From the NCBI RefSeq assembly GCF_015680705.1, contig NZ_JADNYP010000001.1, forward strand, positions 186,001 through 250,000: DNA of 64,000 bases, given 5' to 3'. The notes beneath the pieces were generated by a model. The model made no database searches. It worked only from the letters and a program-made list of their open reading frames with translations, and had not been told where the DNA came from. Origin of the DNA: Pseudomonas fulva (GTDB lineage Bacteria; Pseudomonadota; Gammaproteobacteria; Pseudomonadales; Pseudomonadaceae). The first letter of the stretch is position 1, and each line of letters starts with the position of its first letter. Made by a program: the position numbers and the translations under genes. Below, piece by piece: positions 7,657-18,896 of the stretch.

Positions 7657-9175
7657 TATCGGTACCCAAAGCACCAAGGCACTGGTGATGTCGATCGGCG
7701 GAGCCATGCTTGCCCAGGCCTCGGTAGAGTACAAGGTCGAGCAACCGCGCCCGCTCTGGGCGCAGCAATGGCCGGGTGTCTGGCTCGAGGCGGTTTATCA
7801 GTCCGTCGCCGCAGCAGTCTCCCGCAGCCAGGTCCCTGCCGCTGAAATCCAGGCCATGTGCGTCAGCAGTTTGTACGGTGGCTCGGGCGTTGCGGTGGAC
7901 CAGTCCATCGAAGCCCTGCACCCTTGTCTGATCTGGATGGACAGACGCGCCCAGGAAGAAGTCCAGTGGGTACGTCGGAATGTGGATCTGGACATGCTCA
8001 AGCGCGTGACCGGCAATGGTGTCGACAGCTACTACGGCTACACCAAGATGCTCTGGATCAAGCGAAACAAACCCGAGGTATGGGCCAAGACCCGTTACCT
8101 GCTGCCGCCCAACAGCTACGTGCACTATCACCTTACCGGCGAACTGGCGGTCGATCACAGCTCGGCTGGCAATATCGGGGGGGTCTACGACATCCAAGCG
8201 CGTACTTGGTCGATACCGTTGCTCGAAGCGCTTGGCATAGAGGCCGGATTGATGCCTCAGCGCCTGGTCGAATCCAGCGAGATCGTCGGTCGGCTGCTTC
8301 CGCCAGCCGCTCGTCGGCTCGGCCTGGCGCCCGGCACAGCGGTAGTCGCCGGCGGGGTCGACGCCGCAATGGCCACGCTCGCCGCCGGGGTGATCGAGCC
8401 TGGCAATCATGTCGCCATGATCGGCACCAGCATGTGCTGGGGCTTCGTCAACCAGCATACCGACGCCGACCATGGCCTGGTCAGCATGCCTTACGTGCAC
8501 AACCCAGCCCAGGATCTCTACATCTTCGGTGGCGCCATGGCTGCTGGCGCCTCCATCAGCTGGTTCCGCGATCAGTTCTGTGCCCAGGAAAGACAGGCCG
8601 CGGCGCTACTATCGAACGTCGACGTCCATGACCTGATGGAACTCGAGGCAGCGCGGGTTCCTGCGGGTGCCGATGGCCTGGTGTTCCTGCCTTACCTGAT
8701 GGGCGAACGCAGCCCGATCTGGGACGCCAAGGCGTCTGGTGCCTATGTCGGACTTTCGTTGTTCCATACCCGGGCCCATCTGTATCGGTCGGTGCTCGAA
8801 GGCCTGGCGTTTGCGCTGCGTCACAACATGGAGCGAGGCCGACAAGGCGCCGTGCGGCTCGATCCCGAGTTGATCGTGGTAGGCGGCGCTGCGGGGTCCG
8901 ACCTATGGATGCAAGTCATAGCGGACGTCACGGGGTATCCGGTACTGACCATCGAGGAGCAAGTCGAAGCGCCACTGGGCGGGGCCATGCTGGCGGCGCT
9001 GGCCATCGGTGCGATCGACGACCTGGCTCAGCTTCGTGACTGGCGTACGCTGCGCACGCGTGCCCAGCCCAATCCCGTGGACCAGGCCACCTACGACCTG
9101 ATGTTCGAGCAGTATTGCAGCATCTACCGGGCCTTGAGGCCCAGCATGCATGCACTGGCACGCCTGGGCCGGTAA
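7643..9175 (+). CDS. FGGY-family pentulose kinase (start region disrupted)
   Basis: This is a full-length FGGY carbohydrate kinase frame of 510 residues. It has the N-terminal phosphate-binding GVDIGTQSTK, the catalytic-region GGVDAAMATLAAG, the IGTSMCWG loop, LPYLMGERSPIWD and the C-terminal VVGGAAGSDLWMQVIADV adenosine motif. Context suggests D-ribulose phosphorylation to D-ribulose 5-phosphate, but the pattern also resembles xylulokinases, so the substrate is open. The oddity is at the start: ATG 7634 has GGAG 8 nt upstream, but its third codon is TAG (7640-7642), directly followed by the GTG at 7643. Homologues would read M-G-x-V-I-G-V-D, so TAG looks like a nonsense change. Translation may restart at GTG 7643. 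Confidence 0.85.
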   Translation: MIGVDIGTQSTKALVMSIGGAMLAQASVEYKVEQPRPLWAQQWPGVWLEAVYQSVAAAVSRSQVPAAEIQAMCVSSLYGGSGVAVDQSIEALHPCLIWMDRRAQEEVQWVRRNVDLDMLKRVTGNGVDSYYGYTKMLWIKRNKPEVWAKTRYLLPPNSYVHYHLTGELAVDHSSAGNIGGVYDIQARTWSIPLLEALGIEAGLMPQRLVESSEIVGRLLPPAARRLGLAPGTAVVAGGVDAAMATLAAGVIEPGNHVAMIGTSMCWGFVNQHTDADHGLVSMPYVHNPAQDLYIFGGAMAAGASISWFRDQFCAQERQAAALLSNVDVHDLMELEAARVPAGADGLVFLPYLMGERSPIWDAKASGAYVGLSLFHTRAHLYRSVLEGLAFALRHNMERGRQGAVRLDPELIVVGGAAGSDLWMQVIADVTGYPVLTIEEQVEAPLGGAMLAALAIGAIDDLAQLRDWRTLRTRAQPNPVDQATYDLMFEQYCSIYRALRPSMHALARLGR

Positions 9176-9258
9176 GCGTGCCAACTGCGCGCCGAAGCCC
9201 TAGGCGAGCAACCGTGGCCGACCGCCCTACCGATCCGCACCACGCCTGCTCGCGGGCG

Positions 9259-10830
9259 TCAGGCGCCTACTGCTTCGGCAGCGGCACCGGGGGTGAGGCG
9301 CACCTGGCGTACCCGCCGCTCCTCCACCGCGATCACGGTCATGTTCCAACCATTGCAGACCAGGTTGTCACCGACCACGGGTAGACGGTCCAGCAGGCTC
9401 ATCACCAGGCCCGCCAGGGTCTGGTAGTCCTCGGTGGCGTGGGCGCTGAAGCCGGTTCGTGCCTTCACCTGGCTGAGGTTGAGCGCGCCATTGACGAGAT
9501 AGCCGTCGGCCTCCTCGACGATGCCTGGGCCCTCCACTTCGCTGGCATCGGGCAGCTCGCCGGCGATCGACTCGAGAATGTCGGTCATGGTCAGAACACC
9601 GGTGAAGTCGCCGAATTCGTTGACCACGAAGGCGATGTGCGTCGACTGGCTGCGCATCTGCTCCAGGGCATTGAGGATGCTGAACTCTTCCAGCAGGTTC
9701 AACGGTGCGTGGACCAGGTTTTCCAGATCCGGCGTGTTGCCGGCGAGCAACTCCTTGAGCAGCTCTTTCTTGTGCACGAAGCCAAGCGGTGCGTCGATTT
9801 GCCCATCGCGAATCACTGGCAGCCGTGAGTAAGGCGAATTCATCAGGGCCTGGGAGACGGCCGTACCCTCCTGACCCAGATCGATGGCATCGATTTCGGC
9901 GCGTACCGTCATGACCGTGCGAATCGGCCGCTCGGCCAGGTTCAGCACGCCGCTGATCATCACCCGTTCGCGCCGATCGAACGGCACCTGCTCGTGCGCG
10001 CCCTCGACCAGGTCGGCGATCTCCTCGCCCACCTCGTCCGCTTCCACCCGGCGCCCACCCAACAGGCGCAGCACGGCATGCGCGGTTCGCTCGCGCAAGG
10101 GCCGATGCTGCTGCACGCTGCGCTTGCGACGGGCCCGGGCCAACTGGTTGAACAGCTCGATCAGCAAGGAGAAGCCGATCGCCGCGTACAGGTAGCCTTT
10201 GGGTATATGGAACCCAAGGCCCTCGGCGGTAAGGCTCAAGCCAATCATCATCAGGAAGCCCAGGCACAGCATGATGACCGTCGGGTGATCATTGACGAAG
10301 CGGGTCAGCGGCTTGCTGGCGACGATCATGATGCCGATCGAGAAGATCACGGCGATCATCATCACCGACAGGTGCTCGACCATGCCGACCGCGGTGATCA
10401 CCGCATCCAGCGAAAACACCGCGTCGAGTACCACGATCTGCGCGACGATCGGCCAGAACGCCGAATGCCGGACCGGGCCGGCGGTTTGGGCGGCGTGCCC
10501 TTCGAGTCGCTCGTGCAGCTCCATGGTGGCCTTGAACAACAGGAATACACCACCGAACAGCATGATCAGGTCACGCCCGGAGAAGCGCTTGCCCAGCAGT
10601 TCGAACAGCGGCTCGGTCAGCGTCACCATCCAGGAAATGCTTGCCAGCAGGCCCAGGCGCATGACCAGCGCAAGGCCCAGGCCGATGACCCGCGCGCGAT
10701 CGCGCTGATGCGGCGGCAGCTTGTCGGCGAGGATGGCGATGAACACCAGGTTGTCGATACCGAGTACCAGTTCGAGGACGATCAGCGTGGCAAGGCCCAG
10801 CCAGGCCGTCGGGTCGGCTAGCCATTCCAT
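9259..10830 (-). CDS. TerC-type membrane protein with CBS pair and CorC domain (YegH/YoaE-like)
   Basis: This is a 523-residue inner-membrane protein. The N-terminal ~230 residues are a TerC domain with about seven helices, including the acidic transmembrane motifs [14 protein letters not shown] and [19 protein letters not shown] basic linker is followed by a CBS pair (about 300-425; [33 protein letters not shown]) and a CorC_HlyC domain at the C-terminus. TerC proteins are linked to metal-ion export, including manganese, and CBS/CorC modules to ion transport. The specific ion is unknown. The ribosome site before ATG 10830 is weak. Confidence 0.88.
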   Translation of the reverse strand: MEWLADPTAWLGLATLIVLELVLGIDNLVFIAILADKLPPHQRDRARVIGLGLALVMRLGLLASISWMVTLTEPLFELLGKRFSGRDLIMLFGGVFLLFKATMELHERLEGHAAQTAGPVRHSAFWPIVAQIVVLDAVFSLDAVITAVGMVEHLSVMMIAVIFSIGIMIVASKPLTRFVNDHPTVIMLCLGFLMMIGLSLTAEGLGFHIPKGYLYAAIGFSLLIELFNQLARARRKRSVQQHRPLRERTAHAVLRLLGGRRVEADEVGEEIADLVEGAHEQVPFDRRERVMISGVLNLAERPIRTVMTVRAEIDAIDLGQEGTAVSQALMNSPYSRLPVIRDGQIDAPLGFVHKKELLKELLAGNTPDLENLVHAPLNLLEEFSILNALEQMRSQSTHIAFVVNEFGDFTGVLTMTDILESIAGELPDASEVEGPGIVEEADGYLVNGALNLSQVKARTGFSAHATEDYQTLAGLVMSLLDRLPVVGDNLVCNGWNMTVIAVEERRVRQVRLTPGAAAEAVGA

Positions 10831-11239
10831 GGGCGGGTACTCAGGCAGGAGGCATCAGGGCGATGCAGGGAAAGCGGCCAGGACGGCCAGGTACTGGGAG
10901 GCTCCGAGAAGCTGTTCATAAGGACCTTAGGTTTATTCGAGAGCTTGATCCTACCGCTATAGCTGAGTTTTCCTACAGCTTGAAACTGTTACAAAAAGCT
11001 GTGCGCGGGAGGTTGGCCGTCGGGGTGTAGGTAGGTGCGTGTATAGGCTCCAACGCGACGCTGAGCCGCCACGATGGGCCGCACAGCGACCCCAGACATC
11101 TTGCAGGCAGCCCATGTCCGCAGGCGCCGGCGACGCCTACGCCGCTCTGCAACGGCCACCGATGGCGCTGGAAGCACGGCCAGACCGTGGGAGCGCCCCG
11201 CAGATGACGCGCAAGCCCGGGCCGGGCGCCATCGACGAT
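10831..11239. other. Non-coding 409-bp region upstream of the TerC gene
   Basis: No credible gene is seen. The region must hold the leftward TerC-gene promoter. An imperfect inverted repeat (ACAGCTT at 10975-10981, AAGCTGT at 10996-11002) and an AT-rich patch (about 10930-11000) stand out from the GC-rich surroundings. I looked for a yybP-ykoY-type manganese riboswitch, which often precedes terC genes, and did not find its conserved bases. Confidence 0.5.
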
Positions 11240-11794
11240 TCAGCTGGCCAACTGCCGCAGCAATTCTGCGGTCGCCTTCACGCCGTGCTTTCGCAGCAGG
11301 CTCGCACGGTGGATGTCCACCGTGCGCGGGCTGATGCCCAGCGTACGTCCGATCTGCTTGCTGGTCATGCCCTCGACCAGGCAGGCCGCCACCTCCCGCT
11401 CGCGTCCGGTCAGCTCGACCGTCTCCCCGGCCGCCCCAGGCTGCTGGCCTGGTTCGCTGAATGCCCAGACCACCAGCGCATAGGGATCGTCCGGGTCGAA
11501 GGCATGCCCACTGAGCCGGACCTGCACCTGCGTGCCATCGAGCCGGCGCATGATACGCAAGTCCTGGAAACTGGCATGGCGCGCCAGCAGCGGGCCGAAG
11601 TGGCCAGGCGCGGCGCGGAAGGCTTCGCGGTGCGGATACAGCACGGCGAACGATTCGCCCAGCAGCTGCGTGCGCTCGGCGCGAAACATGGCCAGGGCGC
11701 GCTGATTGCAGGCGACGATGATCCGCCGGCGCGCCACGATCACCGGCATCGGCAAGTGAAGGAACACCTCATCGTAAGCCAGCCCGTGGGTCAT
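11240..11794 (-). CDS. PAS-LuxR transcriptional regulator
   Basis: This 184-residue protein has a PAS-like sensory domain at about 5-110 (LPMPVIVARRRIIVACNQRAL, typical PAS start) and a C-terminal LuxR helix-turn-helix (LTGREREVAACLVEGMTSKQIGRTL, then SPRTVDIHRASLLRKHGV). There is no receiver domain or phosphoacceptor. It is transcribed divergently from an MHS transporter, whose expression it probably controls in response to the transported compound. AAGGAG precedes the ATG at 11794. A perfect 18-bp palindrome lies 55 bp upstream and is a candidate binding site. Confidence 0.85.
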   Translation of the reverse strand: MTHGLAYDEVFLHLPMPVIVARRRIIVACNQRALAMFRAERTQLLGESFAVLYPHREAFRAAPGHFGPLLARHASFQDLRIMRRLDGTQVQVRLSGHAFDPDDPYALVVWAFSEPGQQPGAAGETVELTGREREVAACLVEGMTSKQIGRTLGISPRTVDIHRASLLRKHGVKATAELLRQLAS

Positions 11795-11848
11795 GGTCGG
11801 CGGATCTCCTTGACGGCATCGTGAGCGGACCGACACGGCCTCCCGCTT

Positions 11849-11866
11849 CGATCACCTAGGTGATCG
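11849..11866. promoter_or_regulatory. Perfect 18-bp palindrome, candidate LuxR-regulator operator
   Basis: CGATCACCTAGGTGATCG is a perfect palindrome in the divergent region between the PAS-LuxR gene and the MHS transporter. LuxR-type helix-turn-helix dimers bind such sites, so it is the obvious candidate; assignment is by position only. Confidence 0.55.
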
Positions 11867-12067
11867 CCACGCCTGGCCACGCCGGGACACGCTGCCTATG
11901 ATGACACTGCGGCTGCGCCGACACGCGCCGCGACGCGACCTGGGCCGCGACGATAACGACAAGACCGCCCGACCCCGCTTGCACATGCCTGTTACTGATC
12001 CACAGACAACAACATCACGCTCATGCCGCTTCGGCCATGGGCTGGACAGAACCGGGAGAGCACCAGC

Positions 12068-13408
12068 ATGTCCATCGAGCACGACGTTCCCCCAGCGACC
12101 TTGCGCAAGGTGATCGCTGCCGCGGCCATTGGCAATTTCGTCGAATGGTTCGACTTCGCTGTCTACGGGTTTCTCGCCACCCTCATCGCCAGCCAGTTCT
12201 TTGCCAGCTCCGACGCCAGCGTAGCCCTGCTCAAGACCTTCGCCGTGTTCGCCGTGGCGTTCGCCCTGCGGCCGTTGGGCGGGATCGTCTTCGGCGCCCT
12301 CGGCGACCGGCTCGGTCGCAAACGTATCCTGTCGCTGACCATCCTGCTGATGGCCGGATCGACGACCCTGATCGGCTTGCTGCCGACCTATGCCAGCATC
12401 GGCATCCTGGCCCCGATCCTGCTGACCTTGGCCCGTTGCGTCCAGGGATTCTCCGCTGGCGGCGAATATGCCGGGGCCTGCGCCTACCTGATGGAGCATG
12501 CGCCGCGGGACAAGCGGGCCTTCTTTGGCAGCTTCGTGCCGGTCTCGACGTTCTCTGCCTTCGCCTGCGCAGCAGTGGTCGCCTATGGCCTGGAGGCCAG
12601 CCTGTCCGCCGAGGCCATGGCGGCCTGGGGCTGGCGCATTCCGTTCCTGGTGGCCGCGCCACTGGGCATCGTCGGCCTGTATCTGCGCTGGCGCATGGAA
12701 GAAACCCCCGCGTTCCGCGAAGCGATGAGCGAAGGCAAGGTGCACGCCCACTCCCCCTTCAAGGCGACACTGCTGCATCATGGCCGGGCGATCCGCAACC
12801 TTGGCGCCTTCATTTCGCTGACGGCGCTGTCGTTCTACATGTTCACCACCTATTTCTCCACTTACCTGCAACTGGTCGGCAACCTCACCCGTGCGCAGTC
12901 GCTGATGGTATCGACCGTGGCCCTGGTCTTCGCCGCCCTGGCCTGCCCGCTGGCGGGACGCTTCTGCGACAGGGTCGGCCGGCGCCGGACCATCGGTTTC
13001 ACCTGCCTGTGGGTGATGCTGAGCGTGTTTCCGGCGTACTGGCTGGCCAGCTCCGGGTCGGTGCCCGCGGCCATCCTCGGCGTCCTGCTGCTGGCGGTAG
13101 GCGCCCTGCTCAGTGGCGTGGTGACTGCCGCCCTGCTTTCGGAGGTGTTTCCGACCCGCACCCGCTACACCGCCTCGGCGATCACCTACAACATGGCCTA
13201 TACCCTGTTTGGCGGCACTGCGCCGCTGGTAGCGACCTGGCTGATCGGGCTGACCGGCAGCAGCCTGGCACCGGCCTTCTACCTGGTCATCATCGCTTTG
13301 CTGGCCTTGGCCGGTGGCCTGGCACTGCCGGAAACCTCGCGCATCTCGCTGCACGACGAGCCGGATGCCGGCCTCGCCGCATCCGGCATTCGGCCAGTTG
13401 CCCGATGA
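12068..13408 (+). CDS. MHS-family (MFS) metabolite:H+ symporter
   Basis: This is a 446-residue transporter with twelve predicted helices. Family marks are FVEWFDFAVYGFLA in helix 1, the loop GALGDRLGRKRIL between helices 2 and 3, and the RCVQGFSAGGEYAGA motif typical of the metabolite:H+ symporter group (ProP, ShiA, KgtP, citrate carriers). A late RTRYTASAI motif fits the same group. Likely substrates are organic acids or betaine-like compounds; the sequence alone does not decide. The ATG 12068 has GGGAG about 10 nt upstream and was preferred to the upstream in-frame ATG at 12023. Confidence 0.87.
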   Translation: MSIEHDVPPATLRKVIAAAAIGNFVEWFDFAVYGFLATLIASQFFASSDASVALLKTFAVFAVAFALRPLGGIVFGALGDRLGRKRILSLTILLMAGSTTLIGLLPTYASIGILAPILLTLARCVQGFSAGGEYAGACAYLMEHAPRDKRAFFGSFVPVSTFSAFACAAVVAYGLEASLSAEAMAAWGWRIPFLVAAPLGIVGLYLRWRMEETPAFREAMSEGKVHAHSPFKATLLHHGRAIRNLGAFISLTALSFYMFTTYFSTYLQLVGNLTRAQSLMVSTVALVFAALACPLAGRFCDRVGRRRTIGFTCLWVMLSVFPAYWLASSGSVPAAILGVLLLAVGALLSGVVTAALLSEVFPTRTRYTASAITYNMAYTLFGGTAPLVATWLIGLTGSSLAPAFYLVIIALLALAGGLALPETSRISLHDEPDAGLAASGIRPVAR

Positions 13409-13467
13409 ACGGCGTGCGCGACCACGGCAGCCGCGCAACGCACACGTCAAGCCGGCTCGCGCCTTGG

Positions 13468-15726
<2,259 letters not shown>

Positions 15727-15937
15727 TCACCTCTGGGTCGGTTCAGTCCAGATTTCCGGGCTATGCCACCTGTCGCCGGCCGAGCATGACGCCGATGCTT
15801 GTCTCGTTCCACGGGCCGGTTATCCGGCCCGGGCTTCAACGCCCAAGAGACAGAAAATCCGGATCAGCCCGCGGCCCGATCCGGACGCGTTCCCGCGCAG
15901 CCTGGAGACAGGCTAGTCCACCGGGCGAGACTTTCTA

Positions 15938-15974
15938 ATAGGTAAATCCTGCAAGCACGATAGTCGCGATCTTT
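15938..15974 (-). promoter_or_regulatory. OxyR-like binding site upstream of katG
   Basis: Read leftward, four tetramers AAAG, CTAT, GCAG, CTAT are each separated by exactly 7 nt over 37 bp. The OxyR consensus is ATAG-N7-CTAT-N7-ATAG-N7-CTAT, so 13 of 16 core bases match with ideal spacing. Control of katG by OxyR is established in pseudomonads; this particular site is inferred. The rest of the 15721-16049 gap holds no gene. Confidence 0.6.
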
Positions 15975-16049
15975 CAGCCTCAGCCTTGCCATTCAACGCC
16001 ATCCGTTGCTGGCTTACACTGTGACCTCCGTCCTGTTCGAGCCTGCGCC

Positions 16050-16694
16050 ATGTTCCAGCCAGCCCTAGACCTGTTCGGCCGCCAACCGCAACGCCTGGCC
16101 AGCCACGCCGTGCTGCTGCCCTGCTTCGCCCTGGACGAAGTCGAAGCACTGCTCGAGGCCTTGCGCGCGGTCCTGCGTGCCGCACCGTTTCGTCACATGC
16201 ACACGCCTGGCGGCCTGCCCATGGCCGTCGGCTCGAGCAACTGTGGCGCGCTGGGCTGGATCAGCGATCGCCAAGGGTATCGGTACAGCTCCAACGACCC
16301 GCTCAGCGGCCGGCCATGGCCGGCATTGCCCGCAGCGCTCCACGAGCTGGCCAGCCGCGCCGCGGCGACCGCCGGCTTCGGCGGATTCGAGCCGGACGCT
16401 TGCCTGATCAACCATTACCGGCCTGGCACCGGCTTGAGCCTGCATCAGGACCGCGATGAGCGCGACTTCGGCCAGCCGATCGTGTCGCTTTCGCTCGGCC
16501 TGCCGGCGGTATTTCTCTTCGGAGGGCTGCAGCGGCGCCAACGGCCTCGGCAGGTAGTCTTGAACCATGCCGACGTGCTGGTCTGGGGCGGCGAGGATCG
16601 CCTGCGCTTCCATGGCGTGCTGCCGGTCAAGCCAGGCGTGCATCCGCGAATGGGGGAACGGCGCATCAACCTGACGTTTCGCCGGGCGGGATGA
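16050..16694 (+). CDS. alkB: DNA/RNA alkylation-repair dioxygenase AlkB
   Basis: AlkB is a cytoplasmic Fe(II)/2-oxoglutarate enzyme that removes methyl groups from 1-methyladenine and 3-methylcytosine. This 214-residue protein has the HxD iron motif in LHQDRDE, the distal His in RFHGV, and the C-terminal 2-oxoglutarate-binding arginines in RRINLTFR. The substrate-loop NHYRPGTGLSLHQD segment is characteristic. It begins MFQPALDLFG, as in other Pseudomonas AlkB proteins. It is a single gene here, without ada next to it, divergent from katG. Confidence 0.93.
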   Translation: MFQPALDLFGRQPQRLASHAVLLPCFALDEVEALLEALRAVLRAAPFRHMHTPGGLPMAVGSSNCGALGWISDRQGYRYSSNDPLSGRPWPALPAALHELASRAAATAGFGGFEPDACLINHYRPGTGLSLHQDRDERDFGQPIVSLSLGLPAVFLFGGLQRRQRPRQVVLNHADVLVWGGEDRLRFHGVLPVKPGVHPRMGERRINLTFRRAG

Positions 16695-16746
16695 CGGCCG
16701 TGCACATGCGCGGCTGCGCAGGCAGGTCCAAGGCGCTGGCGATGGC

Positions 16747-17175
16747 TCACCCTGCCAGCGGTGCCAAGGCATGCCGCACGGCATCGCTGCCCAACGTGAG
16801 ATACCCGGCCCAGATGCCCTGGTGCAGCAGTACGATGGCCCAGAACGGCAATTGGTAGGACAGCTTGCGCGTCTTGTGCCGAAACACTTGCTGGGCCAAC
16901 AGCGCGCCTGGCCAGCCGCCGCACAGCTCGCTGGCGTGCAAGAGCCTTTCCGGAACGCGCCGGGCCTGCGTCCGGGCCTGCCGTTTGTCGTGCCAGTACA
17001 ACAGCAGGCTGACCAAGCTGGCCAGCGGATAGCCGGCCAGGACCAGCCAGGCGCCCTCGCCCATTGCCAGGCGCAGCGTCCCGATGCCTGGCAGCAGGCA
17101 CAAGCCCAGCAAGCCGAACAGTTTCAGCCGCAGATACCTGACGGGCGGCTGCGAAGCCGCTTGCACACGCGCCAT
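16747..17175 (-). CDS. DUF1294-family membrane protein
   Basis: This 142-residue protein has three or four hydrophobic segments (about 18-35, 42-60, 105-128) and the DUF1294 signature: YWHDKRQA, ELCGGWPGALLAQQVFRHKTRK and SYQLPFWAIVLLHQ. In many bacteria this domain is fused to a cold-shock domain; here it stands alone. Function is not known. Its ATG lies one base after the uppP TGA (TGACATG), so the two are probably one transcript with coupled translation. Confidence 0.82.
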   Translation of the reverse strand: MARVQAASQPPVRYLRLKLFGLLGLCLLPGIGTLRLAMGEGAWLVLAGYPLASLVSLLLYWHDKRQARTQARRVPERLLHASELCGGWPGALLAQQVFRHKTRKLSYQLPFWAIVLLHQGIWAGYLTLGSDAVRHALAPLAG

Positions 17176-17176
17176 G

Positions 17177-18007
17177 TCAGCCTTGCGCCGTGGTCCAGTC
17201 GACCCAGCCGAACAACCAGGTCGCCAGGATCAGCAGGCCAAAGGCGATGCGGTACCAGGCGAACACCGCATAGCTGTGGTTGGCGATGAACTTCAGCAAG
17301 CCACGCACGGCGATCATGGCGAAGATGAACGAGACCACGAAGCCAATGGCGAACACTGGCAGGTCGGCAGGCTGGAACAGCTCCCGGTACTTGTAGCCCG
17401 AGTAGACCGCGGCGCCGACCATGGTCGGCATGGCCAGGAAAAACGAAAACTCGGTGGCAGCCTTGCGCGAAAGACCGAACAGCAAGCCGCCGATGATCGT
17501 CGAGCCGGAGCGCGAGGTACCCGGAATCATTGCCACGCACTGCACCAGCCCGATCTTCAGCGCATGGCTCCAGGTCATCTGGTCGACGTGATCGACGTCC
17601 ACGCGATGGTTGCGCTGCTCGGCCCACAGCATGATCACCCCGCCAACGACCAGTGCGGCCGCCACGGTGATGGGGTTGAACAGGTAGTGATGGATCAGGT
17701 CGGCGAACAGCACGCCCAGCACTACCGCCGGCATGAAGGCCAGCAGCAGGTTGGCGGTGAAGCGTCGTGCGCTACGCTCGCGAGGCAGCCCCAGCACCAC
17801 ATCGAGGATCTTGCGTCGAAATTCCCAGACCACGGCCAGGATCGCTCCCAGCTGGATGATGATGTTGAAGGCCATGGCCCGTTCGCCGCCGAACTCGATC
17901 AGGTCGGCGACGATGATCTGGTGTCCTGTGCTGGAAATCGGCAGGAACTCGGTGAGCCCCTCGACGATTCCCAGGATGATGGCCTGCAAGGCACTCCATA
18001 AATCCAT
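17177..18007 (-). CDS. uppP: Undecaprenyl-diphosphatase
   Basis: UppP (BacA) is an integral membrane enzyme that recycles undecaprenyl diphosphate to the monophosphate for peptidoglycan and O-antigen synthesis; extra copies can give bacitracin resistance. The 276-residue protein has the two family motifs: the glutamate-rich [17 protein letters not shown] near the N-terminus and the phosphatase-like [10 protein letters not shown] in the middle. About eight helices are predicted. The ATG at 18007 follows a GGGGGAA ribosome site. It is followed by the DUF1294 gene. Confidence 0.96.
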   Translation of the reverse strand: MDLWSALQAIILGIVEGLTEFLPISSTGHQIIVADLIEFGGERAMAFNIIIQLGAILAVVWEFRRKILDVVLGLPRERSARRFTANLLLAFMPAVVLGVLFADLIHHYLFNPITVAAALVVGGVIMLWAEQRNHRVDVDHVDQMTWSHALKIGLVQCVAMIPGTSRSGSTIIGGLLFGLSRKAATEFSFFLAMPTMVGAAVYSGYKYRELFQPADLPVFAIGFVVSFIFAMIAVRGLLKFIANHSYAVFAWYRIAFGLLILATWLFGWVDWTTAQG

Positions 18008-18329
18008 GATTCCCCCATGGGCCTTGTCGACAAGGCAGGCCCTTTGTTCTGGTTCGCGTGTGCTACCGCAAGCGGCGCGCCTTTTTACGGCGAAGGTTGG
18101 AGTAACGCCAGCGCAAAAGTTCAGCAGGTGCGAAAGTTTCATCTGCCGCGACCAAGATGCTAGCAGAGGGCCGGTATTCCGACAGGCCATTCAAGGTAAT
18201 TTTTTCAACACGGTCAGCAGGTTGTCAGGAAACCTTGTGCGTATCGTCATTTTTTTGACGAAAAGATTCCCACCTCCAGAACATTCGGACTTCGGGGTAC
18301 AATCGCGCCTTTTCGCAAGAGGGTCGCCG
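18008..18329. other. Non-coding region between divergent uppP and pnuC
   Basis: No gene is seen in this 322-bp gap. It contains a T-rich hairpin (CGTCA at 18245-18249 and TGACG at 18256-18260, with a T-only loop) ahead of pnuC. I found no confident promoter or riboswitch; an NR- or NAD-related regulatory RNA was considered but no known motif was recognised. Confidence 0.5.
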
Positions 18330-18896
18330 ATGTCCGGCCTTGAACTTTTCGCCGCCGCGCTCGGCGTGCTGGCCGTGTGGCTTACGGTAAAGCAGAATCC
18401 CTGGTGCTGGCCGGTCGGGCTGGTCATGGTGCTGGTGTATGCCTGGATCTTCCATGGGGTCCGCCTGTACTCCGACATGCTGCTGCAGTGTGTCTATGCC
18501 GTATTGCAGCTGTATGGCTGGTGGCAGTGGACGCGGCCTGGTCGGCCACGGCAGGTACGCCAGGTCACGCGCTTGTCCGCTGCGCCCGCAGCGGCGGGCC
18601 TGGGTGTGGGCCTGCTGGCCAGCCTGGCGCTAGGGGCGGCGATGGCCACCTGGACCGACGCGGCACAACCATGGCTGGATGCCGCGTTGACCGGCTTCAG
18701 CCTGGTCGCGCAGGTCTGGATGGCGCAGAAACGCTTGCAGTGCTGGCTGCTATGGGGCGTACTGGACGTGCTCTTCGTCGCGCTGTTCCTGCACAAGGCG
18801 CTGTATCTCACGGCCGCCTTGTACGCCCTGTTCACCCTGCTGGCCATACGCGGCTGGCTGGAGTGGCGGCGCCCGTGCGCGCCGGTCGCCGCATGA
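18330..18896 (+). CDS. pnuC: Nicotinamide riboside transporter PnuC
   Basis: This 188-residue inner-membrane protein has about seven helices. The family marks are the tryptophan-rich QNPWCWPVGLV and QLYGWWQW motifs that line the riboside-binding site. PnuC works by facilitated diffusion, and uptake is driven by intracellular phosphorylation. The next gene, overlapping by 4 bp (ATGA), encodes a NadR-like kinase that would supply that step. The ATG at 18330 follows GAGGG. The pair forms a complete nicotinamide riboside salvage unit. Confidence 0.93.
   Translation: MSGLELFAAALGVLAVWLTVKQNPWCWPVGLVMVLVYAWIFHGVRLYSDMLLQCVYAVLQLYGWWQWTRPGRPRQVRQVTRLSAAPAAAGLGVGLLASLALGAAMATWTDAAQPWLDAALTGFSLVAQVWMAQKRLQCWLLWGVLDVLFVALFLHKALYLTAALYALFTLLAIRGWLEWRRPCAPVAA

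Noticed and set aside
10831..11239. Possible yybP-ykoY manganese riboswitch before the TerC gene
   Set aside because: The conserved core bases of that class were looked for on the minus strand and not found.
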